Shown one piece after another: positions 23,851 through 60,999 of a stretch of DNA of 60,999 nt (positions are counted from its first letter, which is position 1; each line of letters starts with the position of its first letter). Source of the stretch: Paulinella micropora (lineage: Eukaryota; Cercozoa; Imbricatea; Euglyphida); assembly GCA_009731375.1 (NCBI GenBank), contig BJOX01000346.1:90838-151836 (forward strand), written 5' to 3'. Position numbers and translations under genes: made by a program. The notes beneath the pieces are model-generated. The model was not told the origin of the DNA. It saw only the letters and a list, made by a program, of their open reading frames with translations, and did not search any database.

Positions 23851-25774
23851 GAGCTGGGTAAAGGGCAGGGTGTGTGTTTGGTCTCCAGGGCTTATGAGGT
23901 ATGCTCACGACGAAGGTTGTGGTACGGAAGTCTGGCGTAGAATTTGTCTAGGTTGGTTTAGGTTGATCTCTACAAATACCATCACTTTGAGGCTACAAAA
24001 ACACCAGGGTTTTTTAAAAGCTTTCGAAACCAAGCATGGCCAGCAATGGGTTTTAGGTTTATAGTTGATAGAGCAGATCTCACTGCTCAGCAACTATTAC
24101 TTAATACCAGAGGAGCTGGATCGAATCTCTGGTGGCCTCCAGAGCTTGGGCTACCTCCAGAAGCTCCTTGTCTACTTCCCCCTCCACCACCAGCACACAG
24201 AGGAAGGATCAGACAGGATCGCAGACGACGTCGCAACTAGTTGCTCATAAAATATTTATGTATTAATACTTTCAGAATCTTTGATTTCTAAGTTTCCGCA
24301 TCGGTTTTATGCTTCAAAAACAATATAAATATGCTAAACAAACTCGTATTAATATACATGCATACTTCAAGTAGGCAGTGAGTTACTTCAAGTAGGCAGT
24401 GAGTATGTATAACGAAAACAAGTGAGTGGCAAGTATGCTGAGTGTCACAGTGACTAGTGTAAAACACGGTCACTCACACTGAACTCTAAGCTTCCGCACC
24501 GGTTTTATGCTTCAAAAACATTTTAAATATGCTAAACAAACTAGTATTAATATAATTTCATGCATACTTCAAGTAGGCAGTGAGTATGTATAACGATTAC
24601 AAGTGAGTGGCAAGTAGTCTGAGTGTCACAGTGACTAGTGTAAAACAGGGTCACTCAACTTAAAGTCTACGCTTCCGCACAGGTTTTATGCTTCAAAAAC
24701 ATTATAAATATGCTAAACAAACTCGTATTAATATAATTTCATGCATAGTTCAAGTAGTCGGTGAGTATGTATCACGACTATAAGTGAGTGGCTGCTTTCA
24801 GTAATCAACTTGAAAATTTCGTCACGTTTGAATTTGAATTTGAATTTGAAGTAATATCATTAGAATTTAATGAACTCAATATGATTACGTTGATTTTGAT
24901 GTAAAACAACATAAAACAAAGAAAAACCAGGCTCAGGCAAGCCCAAACCACAATCTAGCCAAAATATAGCTAACGGTCGAAAAACAGTTGTAACGGCTAG
25001 AAATTCAAAAATTTTAAACTTTTTTTGGTTTAAAATAGTCAAAATACATTAAATCTTTCATTGCCATGCCACTCACATCAGTTTTCAAAATCTTTAGACT
25101 TAGCTTGCATGTTAGCTGGCATTATATCCTGTCGTGGGGTTTCTCTTGTAGCAGGGGCCTTTAGCCAAGCATCTATCCTTCATATCTCGACTTTCCACTC
25201 CTAGCTCAATTTTTTGGCATCATGAGAGTAAATTGATTGATGTCGGTGATGTTGCTGTCTTCCTTCACGAGCGCGTTGCTTGTAGTCGTCAGGGTAGTTA
25301 CGTTTGGTTTGCTGTGGGGAAGCTGATCGTTGTTTACCTGAGTAAGAGCATTGGTGACTTCGATCAGGGCTGCGATTTCTGCATGGATCGTGGTTGTATC
25401 TGTTGTTGTCCTGTTGGCTAGATCGCTGTTGGTATGTGCGGCGTGGGGATTGTGACCTCTTTCTGCGGTACGGGGAGGCTGACCGACTTCTTCGACGGTT
25501 GATGTCGCGGTGTCGTTGAGATTGGCTTGCATAGTTGTAGTTGCTTGAGTTGTCTCCAGCTCGTGAGTGCTTGTCTCTGCGATGATTGCTCATCGTAGGC
25601 GGTCTGGGGGGCCAGACGTGTCGAATCCCGAACCCTAAGTAGGAACAAGGATGCGGGTTTAACTTTCAAGAATAGTCATTTAATAACAGGGGTTTACCAG
25701 ACCACGAGCGACAGTGCTCACCCCTTTGCAAAGATTAGGTTAGTACAAGTTCAAGTTTAAATAACAGATTTAGG
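23851..25774. repeat. Amplified unit T-V, copy 2
   Basis: Repeats 16244-18170 including the transposase tail, three 180-bp repeats and the RS-rich ORF. Confidence 0.85.
25201..25593 (-). CDS. Arg/Ser-rich (RS-like) 130-aa protein, copy 2
   Basis: Identical in length and translation to the ORF at 17594-17986. It is present because the 2.27-kb unit is duplicated. Function unknown; possible RNA binding from its RS-dipeptide composition. Confidence 0.45.
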   Translation of the reverse strand: MSNHRRDKHSRAGDNSSNYNYASQSQRHRDINRRRSRSASPYRRKRSQSPRRTYQQRSSQQDNNRYNHDPCRNRSPDRSHQCSYSGKQRSASPQQTKRNYPDDYKQRAREGRQQHHRHQSIYSHDAKKLS

Positions 25775-28039
25775 GCTTGAATACAATATACAGTAGCTAG
25801 TAAGTCAGAGGGTCAGGCTGTCAACTTAGACAGCTGGTCGCCTCTTGCATTTTAATGAATAAAACGAAAACTTGAAAGTCTAACTGCTCATTTTTTATAT
25901 TTAGTACTTGAAATGGTCTCGGCCTGATTGTTATAATTTTGTTGTTGACCTGACCGATAGTACTTATTTTTGACATTGATTACTTGTGGAAAGTCAAGTG
26001 TATTTATCTTCCACATGTCAGTTTATATTATTAAAGTTAAAATTATTTTGCTTGTACACCGGTGAGCTAGTAAAATAAAAGGAGGCAGAGATACTGCCAT
26101 AGTAGCTTTTTAAAAGAGCTGGGTAAAGGGCAGGGTGTGTGTTTGGTCTCCAGGGCTTATGAGGTATGCTCACGACGAAGGTTGTGGTACGGAAGTCTGG
26201 CGTAGAATTTGTCTAGGTTGGTTTAGGTTGATCTCTACAAATACCATCACTTTGAGGCTACAAAAACACCAGGGTTTTTTAAAAGCTTTCGAAACCAAGC
26301 ATGGCCAGCAATGGGTTTTAGGTTTATAGTTGATAGAGCAGATCTCACTGCTCAGCAACTATTACTTAATACCAGAGGAGCTGGATCGAATCTCTGGTGG
26401 CCTCCAGAGCTTGGGCTACCTCCAGAAGCTCCTTGTCTACTTCCCCCTCCACCACCAGCACACAGAGGAAGGATCAGACAGGATCGCAGACGACGTCGCA
26501 ACTAGTTGCTCATAAAATATTTATGTATTAATACTTTCAGAATCTTTGATTTCTAAGTTTCCGCATCGGTTTTATGCTTCAAAAACAATATAAATATGCT
26601 AAACAAACTCGTATTAATATACATGCATACTTCAAGTAGGCAGTGAGTTACTTCAAGTAGGCAGTGAGTATGTATAACGAAAACAAGTGAGTGGCAAGTA
26701 TGCTGAGTGTCACAGTGACTAGTGTAAAACACGGTCACTCACACTGAACTCTAAGCTTCCGCACCGGTTTTATGCTTCAAAAACATTTTAAATATGCTAA
26801 ACAAACTAGTATTAATATAATTTCATGCATACTTCAAGTAGGCAGTGAGTATGTATAACGATTACAAGTGAGTGGCAAGTAGTCTGAGTGTCACAGTGAC
26901 TAGTGTAAAACAGGGTCACTCAACTTAAAGTCTACGCTTCCGCACAGGTTTTATGCTTCAAAAACATTATAAATATGCTAAACAAACTCGTATTAATATA
27001 ATTTCATGCATAGTTCAAGTAGTCGGTGAGTATGTATCACGACTATAAGTGAGTGGCTGCTTTCAGTAATCAACTTGAAAATTTCGTCACGTTTGAATTT
27101 GAATTTGAATTTGAAGTAATATCATTAGAATTTAATGAACTCAATATGATTACGTTGATTTTGATGTAAAACAACATAAAACAAAGAAAAACCAGGCTCA
27201 GGCAAGCCCAAACCACAATCTAGCCAAAATATAGCTAACGGTCGAAAAACAGTTGTAACGGCTAGAAATTCAAAAATTTTAAACTTTTTTTGGTTTAAAA
27301 TAGTCAAAATACATTAAATCTTTCATTGCCATGCCACTCACATCAGTTTTCAAAATCTTTAGACTTAGCTTGCATGTTAGCTGGCATTATATCCTGTCGT
27401 GGGGTTTCTCTTGTAGCAGGGGCCTTTAGCCAAGCATCTATCCTTCATATCTCGACTTTCCACTCCTAGCTCAATTTTTTGGCATCATGAGAGTAAATTG
27501 ATTGATGTCGGTGATGTTGCTGTCTTCCTTCACGAGCGCGTTGCTTGTAGTCGTCAGGGTAGTTACGTTTGGTTTGCTGTGGGGAAGCTGATCGTTGTTT
27601 ACCTGAGTAAGAGCATTGGTGACTTCGATCAGGGCTGCGATTTCTGCATGGATCGTGGTTGTATCTGTTGTTGTCCTGTTGGCTAGATCGCTGTTGGTAT
27701 GTGCGGCGTGGGGATTGTGACCTCTTTCTGCGGTACGGGGAGGCTGACCGACTTCTTCGACGGTTGATGTCGCGGTGTCGTTGAGATTGGCTTGCATAGT
27801 TGTAGTTGCTTGAGTTGTCTCCAGCTCGTGAGTGCTTGTCTCTGCGATGATTGCTCATCGTAGGCGGTCTGGGGGGCCAGACGTGTCGAATCCCGAACCC
27901 TAAGTAGGAACAAGGATGCGGGTTTAACTTTCAAGAATAGTCATTTAATAACAGGGGTTTACCAGACCACGAGCGACAGTGCTCACCCCTTTGCAAAGAT
28001 TAGGTTAGTACAAGTTCAAGTTTAAATAACAGATTTAGG
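25775..28039. repeat. Amplified 2.27-kb unit S-T-V, third copy
   Basis: A direct head-to-tail repeat of 23510-25774 with period 2265 bp. It begins with S (25775-26115) but has no PLE coding region attached. Confidence 0.9.
27466..27858 (-). CDS. Arg/Ser-rich (RS-like) 130-aa protein, copy 3
   Basis: Third identical copy of the RS-rich ORF, in the third amplified unit. Confidence 0.45.
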   Translation of the reverse strand: MSNHRRDKHSRAGDNSSNYNYASQSQRHRDINRRRSRSASPYRRKRSQSPRRTYQQRSSQQDNNRYNHDPCRNRSPDRSHQCSYSGKQRSASPQQTKRNYPDDYKQRAREGRQQHHRHQSIYSHDAKKLS

Positions 28040-28634
28040 GCTTGAATACAATATACAGTAGCTAGTAAGTCAGAGGGTCAGGCTGTCAACTTAGACAGCT
28101 GGTCGCCTCTTGCATTTTAATGAATAAAACGAAAACTTGAAAGTCTAACTGCTCATTTTTTATATTTAGTACTTGAAATGGTCTCGGCCTGATTGTTATA
28201 ATTTTGTTGTTGACCTGACCGATAGTACTTATTTTTGACATTGATTACTTGTGGAAAGTCAAGTGTATTTATCTTCCACATGTCAGTTTATATTATTAAA
28301 GTTAAAATTATTTTGCTTGTACACCGGTGAGCTAGTAAAATAAAAGGAGGCAGAGATACTGCCATAGTAGCTTTTTAAAAGAGCTGGGTAAAGGGCAGGG
28401 TGTGTGTTTGGTCTCCAGGGCTTATGAGGTATGCTCACGACGAAGGTTGTGGTACGGAAGTCTGGCGTAGAATTTGTCTAGGTTGGTTTAGGTTGATCTC
28501 TACAAATACCATCACTTTGAGGCTACAAAAACACCAGGGTTTTTTAAAAGCTTTCGAAACCAAGCATGGCCAGCAATGGGTTTTAGGTTTATAGTTGATA
28601 GAGCAGATCTCACTGCTCAGCAACTATTACTTAA
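28040..28634. repeat. Amplified unit, fourth copy, truncated at an N gap
   Basis: S (28040-28380) and part of T are present, then a 10-N gap (28635-28644). The true number of tandem units may be larger than assembled. Confidence 0.85.
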
Positions 28635-28644
28635 NNNNNNNNNN

Positions 28645-28990
28645 TGGAAGTCTGGCGTAGAGTTTGTCTAGGTTGATGTGGTTGTATTAAAATGGAAGCG
28701 TTAGTAGTACGGTCAGTGTCTTTCAAGATTAGTCATTTAATAACAGAGGTTTACCAGATCTCGAGTGACCGTACTCACCCCTTTGCCAAAAGTTAAGTAA
28801 GTTCTAATTTAAGTTTGAGTTTGAGGATAAGGGTAAGGTAAGGGTAAAGGTTTTTGGTGTGTGCTTTGTTTCCAGGGTTTGTGAGGTATGGTCACGACGA
28901 AGGTTCTGAGACGGAAGTAGTGTTCAGGTTGGTTTGGTTGTGTGGTTACGGATGTGGTTGCGTTAAAATGGAAACGTTAGTAGTACTGTC
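28645..28990. repeat. Satellite-like repeat W (uninterrupted form)
   Basis: It contains in one piece the sequences that flank segment S inside the amplified unit: the stretch beginning TTTCAAGATTAGTCATTTAA and the stretch GTTTCCAGGGTTTGTGAGGT. The unit itself recurs about 270 bp later, so W is tandem. This is an empty-site counterpart for the S insertion. Confidence 0.65.
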
Positions 28991-29640
28991 AATATGAGAA
29001 AATTACGAGTTGATATGGGTAAAAAGGGAAATTGCTTTTGTAAAAAGGGAAAAATTGTCTAGTGCACCTTAGACGAAAAATTACTGGTAGGGTGGAAATA
29101 ACTCTGACTGATTCTGTTTCGTATAGTATATTACTAGTTCCTCAGTGACTTTATCAGTAGTGTGAGAAAAATTACAAGTTGATATGGGACTACTAAAAAA
29201 AGGAAATTGCTTTTGTAAAAAACTTGATGAAATTTTCCAGTGAACTTACGGCGACAAAATATTGCTGTTGACATTCAAGACAACAAAAAAAATTGTTTTT
29301 TTTGTTTTGGTTGGAATTTCAGTTTTGGTTGGAATTTTGATTTTGGCCCGGTGAAAATTTGAATTTTTCAAATTAACGGCTATATTCGTCCGCAAAATAT
29401 CGTAAATTTTCGCGAAATGTTACCGTTAAATTTGAAAATTTGAATTTTTGTCACGAAAATGAAAAACTCACAAAAATGAAAATCTCACAAAAATGAAAAT
29501 CTGACACAAAAATGAAAAACTAATTTTTGTTGTTGTCTTGAATGTCAACAGCAATATTGATAGGATGGAAATAAGTTAGATTAATTTTTGTTACTGCATA
29601 GTACGTTGTTAGTTCCTCAGTGATGTTATAAACGTTATGC
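28991..29640. repeat. Two-copy ~170-bp repeat, second copy split by a MITE
   Basis: Copy 1 starts at about 28993 (GAGAAAATTACGAGTTGATA) and ends near 29155 (AGTTCCTCAGTGACTT). Copy 2 starts at about 29162, is interrupted at 29261-29555, and finishes at about 29640 with the same TAGTTCCTCAGTGA end. Confidence 0.75.
29261..29555. mobile_element. MITE with 34-bp terminal inverted repeats
   Basis: Left end ATTGCTGTTGACATTCAAGA.. (29261-29294) matches the reverse complement of the right end (29522-29555) at 33 of 34 positions. The AT-rich interior has no ORF. The related uninterrupted copy upstream shows the empty site. Borders of ATT/AT make the exact target-site duplication ambiguous. Confidence 0.8.
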
Positions 29641-29800
29641 TAGCAGCTAGGTGGAGCCTTCCGCACGATCCGCCTAGTGTGTCTGGTGGTAGCCTTCCGC
29701 ACACACACCAAATTCAAATATTTGGTGACAGCCTTCCGCACGTACACCAGTTCGTATTAATACTTTCGGTGGCAGCCTTCCGCACGCCCCGATAATATGC
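29641..29800. repeat. GCCTTCCGCAC motif repeated four times
   Basis: The motif occurs near 29657, 29692, 29730 and 29774 at about 35-44-bp spacing with variable spacers. The shorter core CTTCCGCA also starts the 180-bp repeats in the amplified unit. Confidence 0.7.
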
Positions 29801-30258
29801 TATAAGTGAATAAAGTCTACCAGACCTAACGTTCACGCGACAAGGCTCTATAACCTGTGAGACTAACTTAATAATCTGCCGTATACTAGCTATGGCCTAC
29901 AGTAGAAACTTTATTGAGAAAAGGGCGCCAAGGGAACGGCCCGAATACATACTAGGCCGGACATAAGTAATGGCTCTAACGACACATTACATATGCCGGA
30001 CCATACTGACTAACCGATTAATTATATTAATAGGTCTAACACTTCTCAGTGGATAAGTTTTTAGCTGACGGCATACGACTGCCATTTTCTCTCTGGTGGA
30101 ATAACACTAAAACCGCTTCTCGGAAGCGTGCACAGCAATTCTCACAAATGCAAACGATTGTCTTTTTGCAAGAAAGGGAGCGAGGGTCGAACGATCGGTC
30201 CTGTGATCTTTCACGATTTCTGGATAATCATTTGGTTATTAAATAAAGTGGTCGGCGT

Positions 30259-30259
<1 letters not shown>
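29801..30259. other. Unassigned sequence
   Basis: Non-repetitive within this window. A 65-codon frame (30049-30246) shows no recognisable domain. I can support no gene here. Confidence 0.5.
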
Positions 30260-30338
<79 letters not shown>

Positions 30339-30348
30339 NNNNNNNNNN
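30260..30348. repeat. Poly-C tract ending in a 10-N gap
   Basis: About 79 consecutive C, then N at 30339-30348. The length is unreliable in any assembly. Confidence 0.95.
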
Positions 30349-31070
30349 GGTACACATGCCCTGCGGGCCAAAATACCCCTCTAACTACATCTATTACACC
30401 TCGGCTCGGCCGGACCCGAAATCAAGGAGATGGATAGGTAGATGTATAGATAGATGGATAGACAGATAGGTAGATGGATAGATAGATGGAGTAAATATCG
30501 TCAAGGAGATAGATAGGTAGACGGATAGATAGATAGGTAGATAGATAGGTAGATGGATAGATAGATAGGTAGATAGACAGATAGACAGATAGATAGATAG
30601 ATCGATAGAAAGATAGATAGCATGAGGAGAAAGGGGTGATGAGAAAAGAAGACAGAAGGAAGAAGGAAGAAGAAGAAAGAAGAAGGAAGAAGAAGGAAGA
30701 AGAAGAAGAAGAAGAAGAAGAAGAAGAAGAAGAAAGAAGAAGAAGAAGAAGAGGAGGAGGAGGAAGAAGAAGAAGAAGAAGAAGAAGAAAGAAGAAGAAA
30801 GAAGAAGAAAGAAGAAGAAAGAAGAAGAAAGAAGAAGAAAGAAGAAAGAAGAAGAAAGAAGAAAGAAGAAGAAAGAAGAAGAAAGAAGAAAAAAGAAGAA
30901 AAAAGAAGAAGAAAGAAGAAGAAGAAGAAGAAGAAGAAGAAAAAGAATGGGAAGATAGACAGAAAGCCAGATATACGGATAGAAAGATAGACAGATAGAC
31001 AGATAGACAGATAGATTGACTGGTCGATTGGCTGGCTGAGCGATTGTTTGCTTGGAAAAAGAAAGCATGA
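30349..31070. repeat. (GATA)n, (GAA)n and (GACA)n microsatellites
   Basis: About 80 unassigned bases are followed by GATA/GGTA at 30430-30620, GAA with AAAGAA variants at 30650-30945 and GATA/GACA at 30955-31020. Confidence 0.9.
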
Positions 31071-31074
31071 AGGA

Positions 31075-31242
31075 CTCCACAAAATGTGGTCAGGTTACCG
31101 TTAAAACTACATATGCTGCGCGCCAAATTTGACGTGTTTTGCGGGCTCGCCGGCCCGGCTCGGTCTGTTTTACTTCTCCTTCGTGTTGCTCGTGCTCGAC
31201 CAAAAAAGACGTCAAGTTTGTGGCTAGACGGGTTAATAGACT
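31075..31242 (+). repeat. Foldback element copy 1 (degenerate)
   Basis: It carries GGTCAGGTTACCG, ACATATGC, the central arm GACGTGTTTTGCGGGCTCGC, a decayed right arm, and ends GTGGCTAG about 17 bases from the stop codon of the sulfotransferase gene. The GTGGCTAG end faces the exon. Confidence 0.75.
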
Positions 31243-31243
31243 A

Positions 31244-58746
<27,503 letters not shown>

Positions 58747-58764
58747 CTGTGATAGAGAGGTAAA

Positions 58765-58782
58765 GATATATATATATATATG

Positions 58783-58830
<48 letters not shown>

Positions 58831-58963
58831 CATAGAGAGAGAGAGAGAGATGGATAGATAGATAGATAGATAGAGAGAGATAGAGAGAGAGATGTTGCAA
58901 CAGTAAATTTCCTGTGATAGAGATAGATAGATAGATAGATAGATAGGTAGATAGATAGATAGA
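58765..58963. repeat. (TA)n, (GA)n, (GATA)n with an exon-start fragment
   Basis: Contains at 58891-58920 a copy of the acceptor and first ~22 bases of exon 58686-58746 (on the - strand). Confidence 0.9.
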
Positions 58964-59561
58964 TGAGATATCGACTAATGTCAGAAAAAAGGAGCTTCTG
59001 ATTTCGTCAACCAAGGAAGTCAGTGAATAAAGTATTGACCCGATGCCCAGCTAAGCCGTGATGTTTGCACGGAAGGGACTGATACAGGCGATACCAAAGC
59101 TCCCTAGTACCAGGCGGGGCCAGGGCTCGTTCCATAAGCGCCCCTTGCAGAACGAGCTCCCACCTCCATTACAGAGGGCCCAGTAAGCAGATGGAGTTTC
59201 GAGACTGTTCGACAGTCTAGTATAAACCGACAGAGCACTGTGGGTTTTATTCCGGGCTCAACAAGCGAGAAAGGGCACCCTGAGGGAACAGGATTGTGCT
59301 TCCCGTCGCTATTTCGGCATGTGACTCATAGGCGTATGGCTAGGCACACATAAGGCACCCCACCACGGGCCCAGCACACCCACACCATCCCCTAATTCTC
59401 TGTCTGTCGACAGATGGCACCCATTTCAAAACATCAAGCCCAAGGGAGGGTCAGTGACACCTCAAGTGGCCTTGGTTCACTCCGTGGAGTAAGTGATGAG
59501 ATCAACTGATGAGATATCGACTAATGTCAGAAAAAAGGAGCTTCTGACTTCGTCAACCATA
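58964..59561 (-). repeat. Element epsilon copy 4, full unit plus the start of a second
   Basis: Unit length 546 bp, measured between the GATATCGACTAATG occurrences at 58967 and 59513. The arrangement shows the element can be tandem. No ORF is recognised. Confidence 0.85.
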
Positions 59562-59668
59562 GAGAGAGAGAGAGAGAGAGAGAGATAGATAGAGAGAGAG
59601 GGAGAGAGAGAGAGATAGAAAGATAGGTAGATAGATAGATAGATAGAGAGAGAGATAGATAGATAGAT

Positions 59669-59699
<31 letters not shown>

Positions 59700-59843
59700 T
59701 AGAGAGAGAGATGTTGCAACAGTGAACTTCCTGTGATAGAGAGATAGAGAGAGAGATAGAGAGAGTGAGAGAGAGAGAGAGAGAGAAAGATATATATATA
59801 TATATAGAGAGAGATAGATAGATAGATAGATAGATAGAGAGAG

Positions 59844-59878
<35 letters not shown>

Positions 59879-59934
59879 CAGATAGAGAGAGGTAGAGAGA
59901 GATGTTGCAACAGTGAACTTCCTGTGATAGAGAG

Positions 59935-59985
<51 letters not shown>

Positions 59986-60054
59986 TAGAGATAGAGAAAG
60001 AGAGAGAGTGAGAGAGACAGAGAGATAGAGAGAGAGATAGATAGAGAGAGATAG

Positions 60055-60095
<41 letters not shown>

Positions 60096-60121
60096 TTGCA
60101 ACGGTGAACTTTCTGTGATAG

Positions 60122-60154
<33 letters not shown>

Positions 60155-60246
60155 TAGATAGATAGATAGATAGAGAAAGAGAGAGAGAGAGAATGACAAA
60201 TAGATAGATAGAGGAGAGATGTTGCAACGGTGAACTTTCCTGTGTA
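59562..60246. repeat. (GA)n/(GATA)n carrying exon-start fragments
   Basis: Copies of the sulfotransferase acceptor-plus-exon-start fragment lie at 59710-59739, 59901-59930, 60092-60121 and 60217-60245, regularly embedded in GA/GATA. Confidence 0.9.
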
Positions 60247-60372
60247 ATGATGATAATGATGATGATGATAATAATAATAATAATAATAATGATGATGATG
60301 ATGATGATGATAATGATAATGATGACGATGATGATGATGATAATAATAATAATAAAAGTAATAATATTAGTT

Positions 60373-60421
<49 letters not shown>

Positions 60422-60442
60422 TAATAATAATAATACTACTAC

Positions 60443-60475
<33 letters not shown>

Positions 60476-60526
60476 CAACAACAACAACAATGAGAACTTT
60501 CCTGTGTAATGATGATGATAATAATG

Positions 60527-60584
<58 letters not shown>

Positions 60585-60586
60585 TG

Positions 60587-60632
<46 letters not shown>

Positions 60633-60721
60633 GAATAATAGTCTGATGATGATGATAGTCTGATGATGATGATGATGATGATGATAATGATAATAGTAAT
60701 AATAAAAGTAATAATATTAGT

Positions 60722-60770
<49 letters not shown>

Positions 60771-60892
60771 GTAATAATATTAGTTATAATAACAATGATA
60801 ATGATAATAATAATGATAATAATAATAACAATAATAATAATAATAATAATAACAATAATAATAATAATAATAATAGTAATAATAATAATAAC

Positions 60893-60958
<66 letters not shown>
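60247..60958. repeat. (GAT/AAT)n with a further exon-start fragment
   Basis: AAT, GAT and AAC triplets. A shortened exon-start fragment at 60492-60511 (GAGAACTTTCCTGTGTAATG) precedes a second GAT/AAT block that resembles the first. Confidence 0.9.
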
Positions 60959-60959
<1 letters not shown>

Positions 60960-60999
60960 GTGCTTCTCTGTCAATGGCTGATGCATTTCTGCACATGCG
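60959..60999 (-). mobile_element. tRNA-derived SINE (element beta), 3' end only
   Basis: Reverse complement of CATCAGCCATTGACAGAGAA with its ATT tail on the left; the rest is beyond the window. Confidence 0.85.

Noticed and set aside
30394-31126. Overlapping Leu/Ser/Tyr-rich frames on the - strand
   Set aside because: Translated GATA and GAA microsatellite.

Overview
This window is eukaryotic nuclear DNA, probably from an invertebrate animal. The evidence is spliced GT-AG genes, an APE-type LINE, a Penelope-like element, a tRNA-derived SINE and very heavy microsatellite content. I cannot name the species. Much of the window is simple repeat, and most long open frames in it are translated microsatellite. 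There are 15 N gaps, several of them 10 bases long and sitting in poly-C or other simple repeats.

Layout. 1-5.4 kb: a decayed non-LTR retrotransposon (ORF1, then endonuclease/RT ORF2) on the + strand, embedded in GA tracts. 5.4-7.4 kb: simple repeats. 7.4-11.8 kb: intron-containing remains of a DDE-type transposase gene on the + strand; its last exon resumes at 16.36 kb. 11.8-28.6 kb: a head-to-tail cluster of a Penelope-like element on the - strand. It has a permuted order: a GIY-YIG endonuclease with a CxC linker lies upstream of the reverse transcriptase, as in the N-terminal-endonuclease (Naiad/Chlamys) PLEs. It is preceded by an unrecognised ORF1 and flanked by ~340-bp pseudo-LTRs. A 2.27-kb unit holding an RS-rich ORF is amplified around it. 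28.6-30.3 kb: satellite-like repeats with a nested MITE.

31.2-58.7 kb: the main cellular gene found here, a sulfotransferase-family gene on the - strand. Eleven exons of 34-105 bp are recognisable from the PAPS-binding start to the stop codon. Most of their junctions agree in reading phase. The introns reach ~11 kb and are filled with GATA, GACA, ATT, CAAT and TA arrays, SINE-like elements on both strands, a LINE fragment and gaps. One exon between 44.7 and 33.7 kb is probably missing, and the 57.6/55.1 kb junction is out of phase, so the locus may be decayed or mis-assembled.

Two patterns inside this gene stand out. First, six of eight copies of a GC-rich foldback element lie within ~15-36 bp of an exon edge, and all six point the same end at the exon. 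Second, fragments of the exons, mostly the 3' splice site plus the first bases of the exon, have been copied into the neighbouring microsatellites; one such fragment occurs six times. Together they suggest that simple-repeat expansion and foldback insertion have stretched and splintered a compact gene.
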